This document shows, piece after piece, positions 24,076-32,964 of a stretch of DNA of 34,692 nt. Within the stretch, counting starts at the first letter, position 1; each line of letters starts with the position of its first letter. Made by a program: the position numbers and the translations under genes. Under the pieces are notes generated by a model. The model saw nothing but the letters and a program-made list of their open reading frames with translations, ran no database searches and was not told where the DNA came from. The stretch comes from Ruminococcaceae bacterium OttesenSCG-928-L11 (GTDB lineage Bacteria; Bacillota; Clostridia; Oscillospirales; Ruminococcaceae): contig JAJDGX010000017.1 of assembly GCA_030265885.1 (NCBI GenBank), positions 1 through 34,692 of the forward strand, in the 5' to 3' direction.

Positions 24076-24948
24076 TCACTCTCCCAATAGATTTTTCAGC
24101 ATAATGTGCTGCCTGCGCAGGGTCTGGCCGACCTCGTAGCCGGGGTCGTACTTGTCGGCGCCCTCGTACTCGCTGAGCAGATATCCGTCCCAATTATGCT
24201 CCTGCAGGATTTTGATAATCGCGGGATACGGGATGGTGGTCTCCCGGAAATCGTCACTCATATGGATGAACTTGGCGTGACAGCAGTAGATATAGGGCAG
24301 CAGTGGGATCAAGTCCTCCGGTGCGTTGGGCTGAAACTGGGGATCCCGGTATTCGTTCTGGCCAAATTCGGTGCGAAAGACCGAAAAGTCGATATTCAGG
24401 CCAAAATGCCTGGTGCCGGTTTCCCGGATGAAGTCAACAAAATCGGTGACCAGCTTGCCCTTCAGATTTGAGGGGGTGTGGATCTCCGGGCACATCTTGA
24501 TATCCAGCTTCTCGGCCAGCGGCAGAGCGGCCCGAATGATCTCCCGCCAGTTTTCCACAGGCTCCAGCCGTTCATTGATGACGGGCATTTTGGTGCGCAT
24601 AACGGAAAAGCCCAGGCGGTGGGCCAGACGGATGTCCCGTTTGAGCATCTCTGCCGCTTCCTGGCTGGTAAGTTCCCGCCCGCCCAAAACATGGGAGTCA
24701 ATCCAGTTCCCGTATTCCACCGGGACGATCGCATATTTATCGCAGAGCCGGAACCACTGCTCCACCCATGCATCGGTGGGATAGGGGTAGTTTTCAATGT
24801 GGGTGTTGGCCAGAATTTCGATGCCGTGGGCACCCATGTCACAAATGTCCTCGAAGCAGTCCTCCAGGGTCTTGGTCAGGCCGAACTCTGCGGAGTAGCT
24901 GTAGAGCGCAACCCCGCGCTTCGGCCCTTTTTGATGGGTGTGATACAT
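24076..24948 (-). CDS. Xylose-isomerase-like TIM barrel, C-glycoside deglycosidase alpha-subunit-like
   Basis: This 290-residue protein starts at ATG with GGAGG 9 nt upstream. It is an AP-endonuclease-2/xylose-isomerase-type barrel with a full metal quartet at the expected strand ends: Glu155 (MCPEIHTPS), Asp187 (GLNIDFSV), His224 (YCCHAKF) and Glu260 (LLSEYEG). Alone it could be called a sugar isomerase or epimerase. Paired with the DUF6379-type protein directly behind it, it matches the alpha subunit of C-glycoside deglycosidases, metal enzymes that cleave the C-C bond of 3-oxo-C-glycosides by a beta-elimination-like reaction. Those pathways need a Gfo/Idh/MocA oxidoreductase to make the 3-oxo substrate; none is in this window. 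The esterase, GntP and GntR genes lie upstream on the same strand. Confidence 0.8.
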   Translation of the reverse strand: MYHTHQKGPKRGVALYSYSAEFGLTKTLEDCFEDICDMGAHGIEILANTHIENYPYPTDAWVEQWFRLCDKYAIVPVEYGNWIDSHVLGGRELTSQEAAEMLKRDIRLAHRLGFSVMRTKMPVINERLEPVENWREIIRAALPLAEKLDIKMCPEIHTPSNLKGKLVTDFVDFIRETGTRHFGLNIDFSVFRTEFGQNEYRDPQFQPNAPEDLIPLLPYIYCCHAKFIHMSDDFRETTIPYPAIIKILQEHNWDGYLLSEYEGADKYDPGYEVGQTLRRQHIMLKNLLGE

Positions 24949-24968
24949 ACTCGCTGTCCTCCCCTTTC

Positions 24969-24982
24969 TGCGTTAAAACGCA
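24969..24982 (-). promoter_or_regulatory. Palindrome ahead of the deglycosidase genes
   Basis: TGCGTT-AA-AACGCA, a 6-bp inverted repeat, lies directly upstream of the ribosome site of the alpha-subunit gene. It could be an operator or a small mRNA hairpin. Confidence 0.4.
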
Positions 24983-25219
24983 CCTCATTCTTTGTATTGC
25001 AAAGCCGCCTCCCGTTCCGCCAAGCCGGCAGCAATGTCTCGCTCCGATTCGTTTGTCTGCGCCAATATTGCAAGCGGCCCGCCTATCGGCGATGGCCAAT
25101 TATACCGCATTCGCTGGTACAATGACGGTATTTCTATGCGTATAGGCAGAGCGGTCGCATCATGTACCGCCCTGCCCATTTTTTGTCGCGTTTCCCGGCC
25201 GTCCGTGTACGGAGAGGCG
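24983..25219 (-). other. Leader or unexplained gap between GntR and deglycosidase genes
   Basis: No convincing gene lies here. TATAAT on the minus strand (plus 25099-25104) could be a -10, but no good -35 sits 16-18 bp away. Start there would give a leader of about 145 nt. An 86-codon minus-strand frame (24985-25245) overlaps the end of the GntR gene and has no ribosome site or recognised domain. Confidence 0.3.
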
Positions 25220-25921
25220 TTAGATCTCCGCGTCCTCCCCAGCAAGCTGTTTGTCGATGCGGTGGATGTTCCGACGCAGATCGATCATCGCGATGCTGAC
25301 AGCCAGATCGGTGTCGCCCAGGCTGATTGCATCGAACAATTGCTGGTGGTTTTGTACACTGGCATCCAGCTTATTGACAAAATACCGGTTCATCTCATCC
25401 AAATAGTGCAGATACCTGTTTTGGATTGCCATAACGGCCTCCAACAAAATGCTGTTGTGGGAGGCGCGGATGATTCCCATGTGAAAGTCGGCGTCCGCCC
25501 TGGTGTATTGGGAGTAATCGTCCTTTGCCCTTCGCATCTGCTCCAGCGCCAGACGGATTTGCTCCAAATCCGCCGGCGTTCCCCGTTCAATGGCAAGCCG
25601 GATCGCCATTATTTCCACTGCCTGGCGGAACTCGGTGATGTCCCGCAAATCCTGCCGGCTTAGATTCAGGATCACATCCCGGTTGTCGACCGTCGGCAAA
25701 TGCTCGCTTACAAAGGAGCCCCGCCCGTGGTAGGTCACGATGTAGCCCTTTGCCCGCAGCAGCTGCAGCGCCGAGCGGATGCTGACCTTGCTCACCTTGA
25801 ATACCGCGTTTAACTCGGCCTCTGACGGGATTTTTTCGCCCGGCTTCCATTCCCCGGAGTGAATGTGTTCCAGACAATATTGGGCAATCCGGTCAACAAT
25901 GCTTATCTTTTCCTCCGCCAC
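25220..25921 (-). CDS. GntR-family repressor, FadR subfamily
   Basis: This 233-residue protein is best started at GTG 25921, 8 nt after AAGGAAG; a TTG nine codons earlier leaves no room for that site. The winged helix-turn-helix at about 10-75 carries EKIPSEAELNAVFKVSKVSIRSALQLLRAKGYI with the GRGSFV wing. The C-terminal FCD domain (about 95-220) is all-helical with metal-site candidates in RADADFHMGIIRASHNSIL and NHQQLFDAI. FCD regulators bind carboxylates and sugar acids. It is third in the GntP, esterase, GntR order and probably represses the operon promoter at 28198-28226, where a 14-bp palindrome lies at the start point. Confidence 0.9.
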   Translation of the reverse strand: MAEEKISIVDRIAQYCLEHIHSGEWKPGEKIPSEAELNAVFKVSKVSIRSALQLLRAKGYIVTYHGRGSFVSEHLPTVDNRDVILNLSRQDLRDITEFRQAVEIMAIRLAIERGTPADLEQIRLALEQMRRAKDDYSQYTRADADFHMGIIRASHNSILLEAVMAIQNRYLHYLDEMNRYFVNKLDASVQNHQQLFDAISLGDTDLAVSIAMIDLRRNIHRIDKQLAGEDAEI

Positions 25922-25963
25922 TCCACCGACTTCCTTTCTGCGATGCAATGCCCCGCCCGCAGC

Positions 25964-26761
25964 CTACAGAATGTTCAGGGCAGTCAGCAGCGCAGGTAGA
26001 TTGGCGTTCCAATAGTCCCAGTCATGCGCGCCGTCGCTTTCGGCGTATTGCAGCGGGATTGACGGGGCGTACTGCTCCATTGCATCGCGGAACCTTCTGT
26101 TTATATTATACAGAAAATCCTGTTTTCCGCAACACATATACAGACAGGGCTTGCTTCCCCCCTCGGCCTCCAGCCGGGCTGCGGCATGAATCAAGTCGTT
26201 TTCGCTGCCTGCAAACTGCTGCGGCGGGCCAAATACAGATTCCAGGTTATGCCGAAAATCCGCAACGGGAAACAGCGCGTTTGCGCCTGCGGAATCGCCT
26301 GCGTCAAACGGGAACAGCGCGCCGGACAGGCTGCCGGCCGCCCCATAGCGGTCGGGGCGGGAAAGCGCGAGGTGAAAGGCACCGTACCCTCCCATAGATA
26401 AGCCCGCGACATATCGATCCTCTCGCCTGCTTGAAGCGGGAAAAAAGTTTTCGACCACAACCGGAAGCTCCTGTGCCATAAAGTCAAAATACTGATGCCC
26501 CGACTTGCTGTTGCAGTAAAAGCTTCTGTGGGCCGCAGGCATTACCACAATCAGGTCGTGGTTGCGAACCAGCAGTTCCACCAGGCTTTTGCGCATCCAC
26601 GAAGTGTGGTCGTCGGAGTGTCCGTGCAGCAAATAGAGAACCGGGTATTTCCGTTCGGGAGCCGCTGTGGGCGCCTGTCCGCGCTTTTCGGGAAGCAACA
26701 CGGTCATGGAAGTGTCCATCCCCAATGTGTGGGAAAAGAAATCGATCGATGCAAGTGCCAT
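25964..26761 (-). CDS. Alpha/beta-hydrolase esterase (putative esterase / EstA family)
   Basis: This 265-residue protein starts at ATG with GAGG 7 nt upstream. YPVLYLLHGHSDDHTSWMRKS supplies the oxyanion region, GLSMGG the nucleophile Ser122, KQDFLY Asp215, and GAHDWDYW His246, a complete triad in the esterase-D/tributyrin-esterase fold. SFYCNSKSGHQYFDFMAQELP is also typical. There is no signal peptide, so it acts in the cytoplasm. It lies 28 bp behind the GntP gene and 42 bp ahead of GntR in the same operon. It plausibly removes acetyl, feruloyl or other acyl groups from the imported compound. S-formylglutathione hydrolase activity is a family alternative made less likely by the context. Confidence 0.87.
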   Translation of the reverse strand: MALASIDFFSHTLGMDTSMTVLLPEKRGQAPTAAPERKYPVLYLLHGHSDDHTSWMRKSLVELLVRNHDLIVVMPAAHRSFYCNSKSGHQYFDFMAQELPVVVENFFPASSRREDRYVAGLSMGGYGAFHLALSRPDRYGAAGSLSGALFPFDAGDSAGANALFPVADFRHNLESVFGPPQQFAGSENDLIHAAARLEAEGGSKPCLYMCCGKQDFLYNINRRFRDAMEQYAPSIPLQYAESDGAHDWDYWNANLPALLTALNIL

Positions 26762-26789
26762 ACGTTCACCTCATATCGTATAGAAATCG

Positions 26790-28142
26790 TTACGCAAACA
26801 ACAGACTGAGCGCCCACAGAGCGGCAAAGCTGAGCGTTGCGGTTACACCGGTATAAAGAGTCCATGTTTTATAGGCGGTTTTCAGGTCGATGCCAAGGTA
26901 TTCCTTTGTCAGCCAGAAGCCGCTGTCATTTACCTGGGAGAAGCTGGTGGCCCCTGTCAGCGCCGCCATACCGATACACGCGATGTAAAGCGCGGAATAT
27001 TCCGCCATTTGCGGGAAGGAGGCGATAATCCCCAGTGTCATTGTCAGCGCCACTGTGGTAGAACCGACACAGACGCGCAGCAGAGTTGCCAGCACAAATG
27101 CAATCAGGATTACCGGCATATGTGCGCTTTGCAGGGAATCCCCCAGCAGCTTGCCCATGCCGGAGTAATCCAGCACATACCGCAGCACGCCGCCGCCCGC
27201 GGTTACCAGCACAATCATTGCAACCGGCTGCAGCGATTTGTTCAGCACCTTCTCCAGGGATTCCATATTGATGCCCTGCCGCACACCCAGAAGCACCAGG
27301 CCCGCAAGATTTGCAACAAGCAAGGCAAAATACGGCTGACCGACAAAAATGCAGATGTCCAGAACCATTTGCATGGAGGCGTTGTCGGTCTTGACCATGG
27401 ATGCCACAGCGTTGAGCAAAATCAACAGAAGCGGAATCAGCGTGACGAACAGCACCATGCCAAAGCCGGGATGCGACTTGGCTTCCCGTTGCAGCACCGC
27501 GCTTTCCGGTACAGGAGCCGGAATCCGCTTGCCAAAGGGCTGTGCCACCAGGTAGCTGATGATGAATTTGGGCACGGCGTAAATCACCGCAATCAGCGTA
27601 ACCGCCCCCAGGCTGATTTGCAGGTTGCCCGCGATTAGCATGGGCGCGGGCGTAGGGGGAATGGCCCCGCCAATGCCAAGACCGGCGGTCATCGGCAGCA
27701 CATAATACAGCATGGATTTCTTTGTCTTGGACGCAATGCTGTACACCAGCGGCATCAGGATGATAAATGCCGGGTCGTAAAAGACGGGAATTCCAATGAT
27801 GACACCGGCAATTCCCAGAGCCAGCCCGGCTCGTTTTTCACCGACGGCGCCAACAAGCTTATCCGCGATGCATTCGGCGGCTCCCGAGACCTCCAAAATA
27901 CCGCCAAACATAGATCCGAGGCCCACTATCAGGGCAATGCTTTTCAGCGTGTTCCCCATGCCGTCGCCGACTGCCTGGGTAATGAGGCCCAGGGGCATGC
28001 CGGATCCTATGCCGATGACGACAGCCGACACCAGAATCGCTAAAAGGGCGTGTACCTTCAGCCGGATGATCAAAAAGAGCAGTACGCCAAATCCCAATAG
28101 CGTCGCAATGATCAGCTGAACCGGATTTGCTACAAATTCCAT
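26790..28142 (-). CDS. GntP-family permease (gluconate:H+ symporter-like)
   Basis: This 450-residue protein starts at ATG 28142 with GGAGG 7 nt upstream; the Met seven codons earlier overlaps the ribosome site. It is hydrophobic throughout, with about 12-14 helices. Family motifs include AECIADKLVGAVGEKRAGLALG, GIPVFYDPAFIILMPLVYSIA, GIGGAIPPTPAPMLIAG, RVCVGSTTVALTMT and ATSFSQVNDSGFWL. GntP members are proton symporters for gluconate and related hydroxy-carboxylates. It is the first gene of the operon with esterase and GntR, so the inducer and transported substrate is probably a sugar acid or similar anion. This contrasts with the ABC importers elsewhere in the window. Confidence 0.94.
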   Translation of the reverse strand: MEFVANPVQLIIATLLGFGVLLFLIIRLKVHALLAILVSAVVIGIGSGMPLGLITQAVGDGMGNTLKSIALIVGLGSMFGGILEVSGAAECIADKLVGAVGEKRAGLALGIAGVIIGIPVFYDPAFIILMPLVYSIASKTKKSMLYYVLPMTAGLGIGGAIPPTPAPMLIAGNLQISLGAVTLIAVIYAVPKFIISYLVAQPFGKRIPAPVPESAVLQREAKSHPGFGMVLFVTLIPLLLILLNAVASMVKTDNASMQMVLDICIFVGQPYFALLVANLAGLVLLGVRQGINMESLEKVLNKSLQPVAMIVLVTAGGGVLRYVLDYSGMGKLLGDSLQSAHMPVILIAFVLATLLRVCVGSTTVALTMTLGIIASFPQMAEYSALYIACIGMAALTGATSFSQVNDSGFWLTKEYLGIDLKTAYKTWTLYTGVTATLSFAALWALSLLFA

Positions 28143-28176
28143 ATGATTCCCTCCATCAAACATAATTCAAGCACTT

Positions 28177-28190
28177 ATTAGTTAACTAAT
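28177..28190 (-). promoter_or_regulatory. 14-bp palindromic operator at the GntP operon start point
   Basis: ATTAGTTAACTAAT is a perfect palindrome lying where transcription should begin. Its TAGT..ACTA core resembles FadR-subfamily GntR sites, so the GntR at 25220 is the likely ligand. Confidence 0.65.
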
Positions 28191-28197
28191 TGTATTT

Positions 28198-28226
28198 ATC
28201 ATAGTTATTTGCGAAGCATTTGTCAA
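28198..28226 (-). promoter_or_regulatory. Near-consensus sigma-A promoter of the GntP operon
   Basis: Reading leftwards, TTGACA (plus 28221-28226), a 17-bp spacer and TATGAT (plus 28198-28203). The predicted start is about 28191, next to the palindromic operator. Confidence 0.82.
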
Positions 28227-28251
28227 TAAATATTCTGTGAATAGGATAATT

Positions 28252-28267
28252 TTGTGATAAATCACAA
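28252..28267 (-). promoter_or_regulatory. CRP/FNR-like inverted repeat upstream of the GntP promoter
   Basis: TTGTGAT-AA-ATCACAA is centred near -68 of the predicted start, where class I activators bind. The half-sites resemble CRP-family sites, but the spacing is shorter than the E. coli CRP consensus. Confidence 0.45.
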
Positions 28268-28480
28268 CGCATCTTTCAACTTATTATCTAAGTAGATCGT
28301 GTGCTGCGCACCTGACGCACTCTCGCGGAATTTGATCCGCCACAGGCAGGAAAGGGTGGCAGACGGAACACGAACACAGAGCGCAGATTCCGGATGCGGC
28401 GGGACAGGCTCTCTGCGGATGCGAGTGCGACTAGGATAAAATTGCTTGCGAAGCGGGTATCTCCATCCCGCCACACGCAA
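28268..28480. other. Gene-free stretch with many short hairpins
   Basis: No coding region is supported here. The sequence contains several small inverted repeats: GTGTGCTGCGCAC near 28299, CGGA-ATTTGA-TCCG near 28326, CGCA-...-TGCG near 28381-28398 and GCGGG-...-CCCGC near 28453-28471. It may be a dispersed intergenic repeat or a structured RNA; the sequence alone does not decide. Confidence 0.3.
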
Positions 28481-28518
28481 AGAAACACGCTTATATCGAT
28501 GGATATAAGCGTGTTTCT
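28481..28518 (-). terminator. Terminator after the GH36 gene
   Basis: A perfect 17-bp stem (28481-28497 with 28502-28518, core AAACACGCTTATATC) has a 4-nt loop and lies 30 bp beyond the GH36 stop. Short T runs flank both sides. Confidence 0.8.
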
Positions 28519-28548
28519 CTTTCTATTCGACGCCAAGGACAACGCCGG

Positions 28549-30564
28549 CTATGACAGCCCCGGATCACCGTACAGGACAATGGCATATCCCTTTGGGGGC
28601 AGCCCGGATACCCGCAGACACCTCTCGCCGCTCAGCCCCACCTCTTCGACGCTTACCGGCGCCGTTGCCCCGGCGGCCAGAACCGAATACGACCCCGCGA
28701 TTTTCCGCAGGCTCCTGTCGCGGTAGGTGTAGCTTGCCGCCTCCGCCTGCTCCCGCAGCAAAATCAGATAGCCGCCCTTCTCGCCGGCGATGTGGAATCC
28801 GGTATAACGCGTTCCGTCCGGGCATTCTCCGATGGGATGCATCTCCGCCTTGGGCAGAGTATCCCGGATTGTCCGGTAGAATCGCACCAGTTCCGACAGT
28901 TCCGCCACATCCCGGGGGGCCAGGGCGGACAGTTCCATCCAAAAAAGGGGATTCGCAGCCATAACAGAGGCAAACAGGTAGCCTGCGCTGTAGGTGGAGG
29001 GTGCCAGCGGGTCTCCCGGGTATTTGTCCGGGTTGCGCCGGTGATTGAGAAGCTCAAACTGATAGCGATCCACCGGCAGCCAGCGCGCCAAACTCCATAG
29101 GTTGCGCAGTGTATTGTGAGGGGTATAGTTGCCCCAATCCGTGTAGCGATTTTCCACAAATACAAGGCCGTATTGCTCCATGTACAGGTGGCCGGGGCGG
29201 TTTCCCGCCGTGATATCCTGGCAAAACACCACTTGTTCGTCGGTTCGCGCCGCAGTCTCCCGCAGGAACCGGGCATACCGTGTTTCCGCCGTTTTTGTGG
29301 GAAGCTCCACCCCATCCAGCTTAAAGTAGCGGATGCCGAAACGGCTCCACAGCCCGGCGACAGTCTCTACATCCCGCTGCCAGTTGGCAAATTCGCCGCT
29401 GGAATCCGGGGAAAACCAGAGTCCAATCTCTACCCCTGCCTGGCGGGCCTTTTGGATAATCGGCTCCAAGCCGTGGGGGAACTTGCCGGAGTTGACGTCC
29501 CAAAACCCGGGATCCCGGTCGTAGTACCCGGAAAAAACGCCCCCCGTCTGCACAGCGGAATTGCTTGTGATCCCCTTTTGCCAGCCATCGTCGATTTGCA
29601 CCACATCAATGCCCAGGGCGGCGGCCGTCTCCACCTCTTTTATGAGAAAGGCGTGGCTGACCGCCTTGTCCTGGTTCCGGTCTCCCCATGTGTTGGACAT
29701 CATACAGCGCGGCCTGTGGGCGCAGCGGGATTTTGCCCTGTAATATCGCTTGAAAAGCAGTTGGAGCGTCTCCGGCTCTCCCACGCCCACCGTTACCCCA
29801 TACCCGCGGCATCCATCCGGCAGAACCCCCGCGGCTCCGGTGCCCACCAGCCCGGCTACCCGCTTTCGATCCACAACCAAGTCCGCCGGCCGGTGCCCGA
29901 TCTGGCTGGACGGGGAGGGGCTGTCCTTGCACAGCAGCAGGCCTTCCCCATCCATGTACTCCGTCAAGCGGAAAATGGAGCCCCGCTGTTCCAGCACCTC
30001 ATTGGCATACAGCAGCTGCTCGGATTCCCCCACCAGCGCATCGTGCACATCCGATTTATCCTGCAGCAAAACGCTTTCCAGCCGGAGATGCCGTCCTGGC
30101 AGGCCCACTGCCTCCAGCGCGTCTGCAAACAGCCTGCTCTCCCCTTTTTTCTTTGTTTCAACGCCGTCTGCGGCCGCCACAGACACCGCCTCTTCCGGCA
30201 GATACCAATGCTCGCCCCCCTGTATTTCGTGCCATACGCTGTAAAAGGGCAGTCCCTCAAACAGCTGCCAGTGGGTCTCCAGCCGCAGGGCGCCGGCGGT
30301 GCGGGTCAGCACGGCGTGAAGGCCCTCTCCGTCGGGCAATTCTGTTTCCCGCAGAACCGCACCCTGATCATCCGGTGCGAGACCGAAATCGGCGAGGGGA
30401 ACGGAGGGCGGCGCCGTCCAACAATATCCGGTCTGCAAATTCCACAGTTCCTGTGGCAAAAGCCGCCCATTTTCCAATCGATAGCGGCGTCGGATCAAGC
30501 TGTTTCCCACTTCCACCACGTCGCCGTCCAATCGGACGCCGCAGTGCCATTTCCCACGATTCAT
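28549..30564 (-). CDS. GH36-like alpha-galactosidase (melibiase)
   Basis: This 671-residue protein starts at ATG 30564, whose A is the last base of the preceding gene's TGA, giving tight translational coupling. GGTGG lies 6 nt upstream. An N-terminal beta-sandwich (1-270) precedes a TIM barrel with CMMSNTWGDRNQDKAVS, GIDVVQIDDGWQKG (about 319-331) and GLWFSPDSSGEFANW. The likely nucleophile is Asp417 in YFKLDGVELP, and Asp476 in ENRYTDWGNY is a candidate acid/base. It should hydrolyse alpha-galactosides or related alpha-glycosides in the cytoplasm, as no signal peptide is seen. The acid/base region departs from the usual RFDPG form, so this is a divergent subfamily with open specificity. Its upstream regulator is broken by an amber codon. 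Confidence 0.85.
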   Translation of the reverse strand: MNRGKWHCGVRLDGDVVEVGNSLIRRRYRLENGRLLPQELWNLQTGYCWTAPPSVPLADFGLAPDDQGAVLRETELPDGEGLHAVLTRTAGALRLETHWQLFEGLPFYSVWHEIQGGEHWYLPEEAVSVAAADGVETKKKGESRLFADALEAVGLPGRHLRLESVLLQDKSDVHDALVGESEQLLYANEVLEQRGSIFRLTEYMDGEGLLLCKDSPSPSSQIGHRPADLVVDRKRVAGLVGTGAAGVLPDGCRGYGVTVGVGEPETLQLLFKRYYRAKSRCAHRPRCMMSNTWGDRNQDKAVSHAFLIKEVETAAALGIDVVQIDDGWQKGITSNSAVQTGGVFSGYYDRDPGFWDVNSGKFPHGLEPIIQKARQAGVEIGLWFSPDSSGEFANWQRDVETVAGLWSRFGIRYFKLDGVELPTKTAETRYARFLRETAARTDEQVVFCQDITAGNRPGHLYMEQYGLVFVENRYTDWGNYTPHNTLRNLWSLARWLPVDRYQFELLNHRRNPDKYPGDPLAPSTYSAGYLFASVMAANPLFWMELSALAPRDVAELSELVRFYRTIRDTLPKAEMHPIGECPDGTRYTGFHIAGEKGGYLILLREQAEAASYTYRDRSLRKIAGSYSVLAAGATAPVSVEEVGLSGERCLRVSGLPPKGYAIVLYGDPGLS

Positions 30565-32867
30565 CACAATCCACCGGTCTCTCTTTCCTCAATTTTGCAG
30601 TGAAGGCGGAAGGCCTTCGGCGTCATGCGGTATTTTTGCTTGAACTTCTTAATGAAGTAGGTGGAGCTGTTAAATCCCGATTCGGCGGCGATTTCCTCCA
30701 CTGTTTTCTCGGTTGTCCGCAGAATATCCGTGGCCTGCTCCAGTCGGGCTCCGTTTACGTATTCCACAAAGCTGATGCCGGTCTCCTCCCGAAACAGCCT
30801 GCCCAGGTAATTGGGGGTGAGTCCCAGGGAAAAGGCCAGAGATTCCAGGGAAATGGGCTCGCGCAGGTGCTCCCCGATATAGGAGACTGCCTTCTCAATA
30901 AGGGGGGAAAGGCCATCCGGCACATGGGAAGGCGTCAGACAGCGGTGCACCATTTGCAGGATCCATACCTCAAATTCGTCGATATTGGAGCACATGGCAA
31001 ACTGCTCGGTGATGTCGCGGGGGATGGAATACCCCACGCTGTCGCCTCCACCCCGAATGTGGCGGGCCACTATCATCAGCACCCCAATCAAATGGCTGTT
31101 GCAGCTCTCCCAGGTATATGTACCGCTTCCGCACCGCTCCACAAATTCCCGAATGCACCGGCGAAATCCCTGGGGATCCCGCTGTTCAAGGGCTTGCTGG
31201 GCGGCATCCTCCACAGAAAAGCCCATGTCCTCAATGGGATGGGTCAGCGCGGGCACCGCCTGCATTTCCAGATACTCCCGCCCGGGCATGTAGAACAAAT
31301 ACGGGCGCAGTCGGGTAACATCCTCGCAGCCAAAGTGAATGTCCGTCAAATCCGTGTACGCCTCGCTGATGCACATCGCGTGCCGTGTTCGAAAATGGGA
31401 GCCGCAGTAGAGGTTGAATGCCTCAAGAGTGCGAAGCAAGGCATCCCGCTCCCTTGTCCGACAGCTGCAGAGGACAGTTATGGTGTTGTCGTTGTTCCGC
31501 ACCCCGTAAAACCAGACGCCGTCCAGCCCGGAGAGGGTTTCGATATTGGAGATCAGCTGATAGACCACCAGCTCCTGCTCCTGGGGAGATTGGGCCTCCG
31601 GCTGCACCACCTGCAAATGCAGCACCCGAAAATAGGGGCCCTCCAGTTCCAGATCCAAAAAGTCTGCGTTTTGCCGGATGCTGCCTCTGTCCATCTGCTT
31701 GTTATACAACAGGGACTGCAAAAACCCATACCGCATTATTTGCAGGTTGTCTTTCCGGATGCTCTCATATTCCGTCGCCTTGTCGGACAGCCGTCGCAGG
31801 GTATCGAACAAATAGGAGTATTCGTCAAAGGATGCCTTTCCCATCGGGGACAGCTGGTTGTTCCACGGCTGCGCCGCCGTCAAAATCTACTTCATGGGGC
31901 GGTACAGACGGACAGAAAAGACGCCCGACAGCACAAGCCCCACCAGAAACACTCCCGCGCTTATCGCCAGCAGCAGAAGCTGGATGTCGTTGGCAACGCG
32001 GTAAAACCGCTCCGTGGACGTCACCGACAGCACAACAAACCCGGAATAGTTCAGGGCTATCCCCGACAGGACAACATCGCCGTTTCGGCTTACCGGCAGG
32101 ATGGCCGGGGTTCCGCCCGCCAGTTCCACCGCCGACAGGGCGTCCTCTCGGGTAAGGGCGGAGTAAAACAGGTCGGAGTCGCCGTACACCATTCGTCCGG
32201 TGGAGCTGAGCACATAAAACGACGTGTCCTCTGTATTGTATTCGCTGAAAATGCCGGAAAGCGCCTGGGGATTCACCTGTACCGACGCATATCCCTTGGG
32301 GTAGGCCGTGTTGTTGGGATAGGATATAATGTAGGTTATCCCCTCCCCCAGCCGGGGATTCATGCCGCGGTATTCCCAGCGGCGCACAGTTGTCCACTGG
32401 CTGGTTATCGGTTCCCAAAGGCCCCGATAGGCGTCCCCTTCGCCCCCGACGATGTGCATGCCCGCGTAGGAGGACACCACCAGCCCGGAATTGGCATAGT
32501 AGAGGTCAATGGCCTGGATAATATCCGAATGCCTGGATACGGCGCTGCGGATGTTGTCGTACGACGCCTTGATGTTGATGTGCCGGTTCGTATAGGGTGA
32601 ATTGAACAGCGCCGTGCATTCGGGATACACGGTGCTGTCATTGAGAATATCGATGCTCAGCGACGTGACCGGATTGAAAATCTGGTGTTCAATTTGCGAC
32701 GCCAGCTGGGCAAGCAAAATCGTATTCTGTCGTTCTATGGCGTTGCGATAATTGCGGGAAAACAGAATATTGCTGATTCCGCTCATCAGCACGGTAACCA
32801 CCGAAACTGCTATGCAAAAATAGAACGCCAATTTTCGCTGAAAGGATGACCATCGTGGCAGCCGCAT
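30564..32867 (-). pseudogene. Membrane AraC-family regulator interrupted by an in-frame amber codon
   Basis: Read from ATG 32867 (GGAGG 6 nt upstream), one frame spans 767 codons, matching the 776-residue relative at 1960. Residues 1-326 hold helix 1 (about 12-34, LAFYFCIAVSVVTVLMSGI), an outside Cache-like region, and helix 2 (about 294-316, LLLLAISAGVFLVGLVLSG), ending RLYRPMK. Codon 327 (plus 31887-31889) is TAG. Without any frame change the sequence goes on ILTAAQPWNNQ to a cytoplasmic region and an AraC domain (about 665-762: ISLESLAFSLGLTPNYLGRLFRE and VEEIAAESGFNSSTYFIKKFKQ). A single GAG-to-TAG change explains it. The second part has no ribosome site at its first TTG. It may be a recent pseudogene, an error, or a suppressed stop. 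Confidence 0.85.
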
Positions 32868-32906
32868 GCCACACCTCCATTGGAGATTCGTATTATCACT
32901 GGTTTC

Positions 32907-32935
32907 ATCATAGCAGATTCATTTTGGCTATGCAA
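32907..32935 (-). promoter_or_regulatory. Promoter of the interrupted AraC/GH36 operon
   Basis: Reading leftwards, TTGCAT (plus 32930-32935), a 17-bp spacer and TATGAT (plus 32907-32912). The predicted start is near 32900, about 33 nt before the ATG. Confidence 0.7.
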
Positions 32936-32964
32936 TACTAGAATCCCTCCGTCAGTTTGGTGGT

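Noticed and set aside
24985-25245. Small 86-residue protein between GntR and the deglycosidase
   Set aside because: It overlaps the GntR end in another frame, lacks a ribosome site and resembles no family I know.
28262-28542. Small minus-strand proteins of 72 and 84 residues
   Set aside because: Arg/Ser-rich translations of a hairpin-rich gap, no ribosome sites, and they run through the terminator.
30153-32600. 815-codon plus-strand frame opposite the GH36 and AraC genes
   Set aside because: Shadow of the minus-strand genes, whose motifs are clear in both parts.
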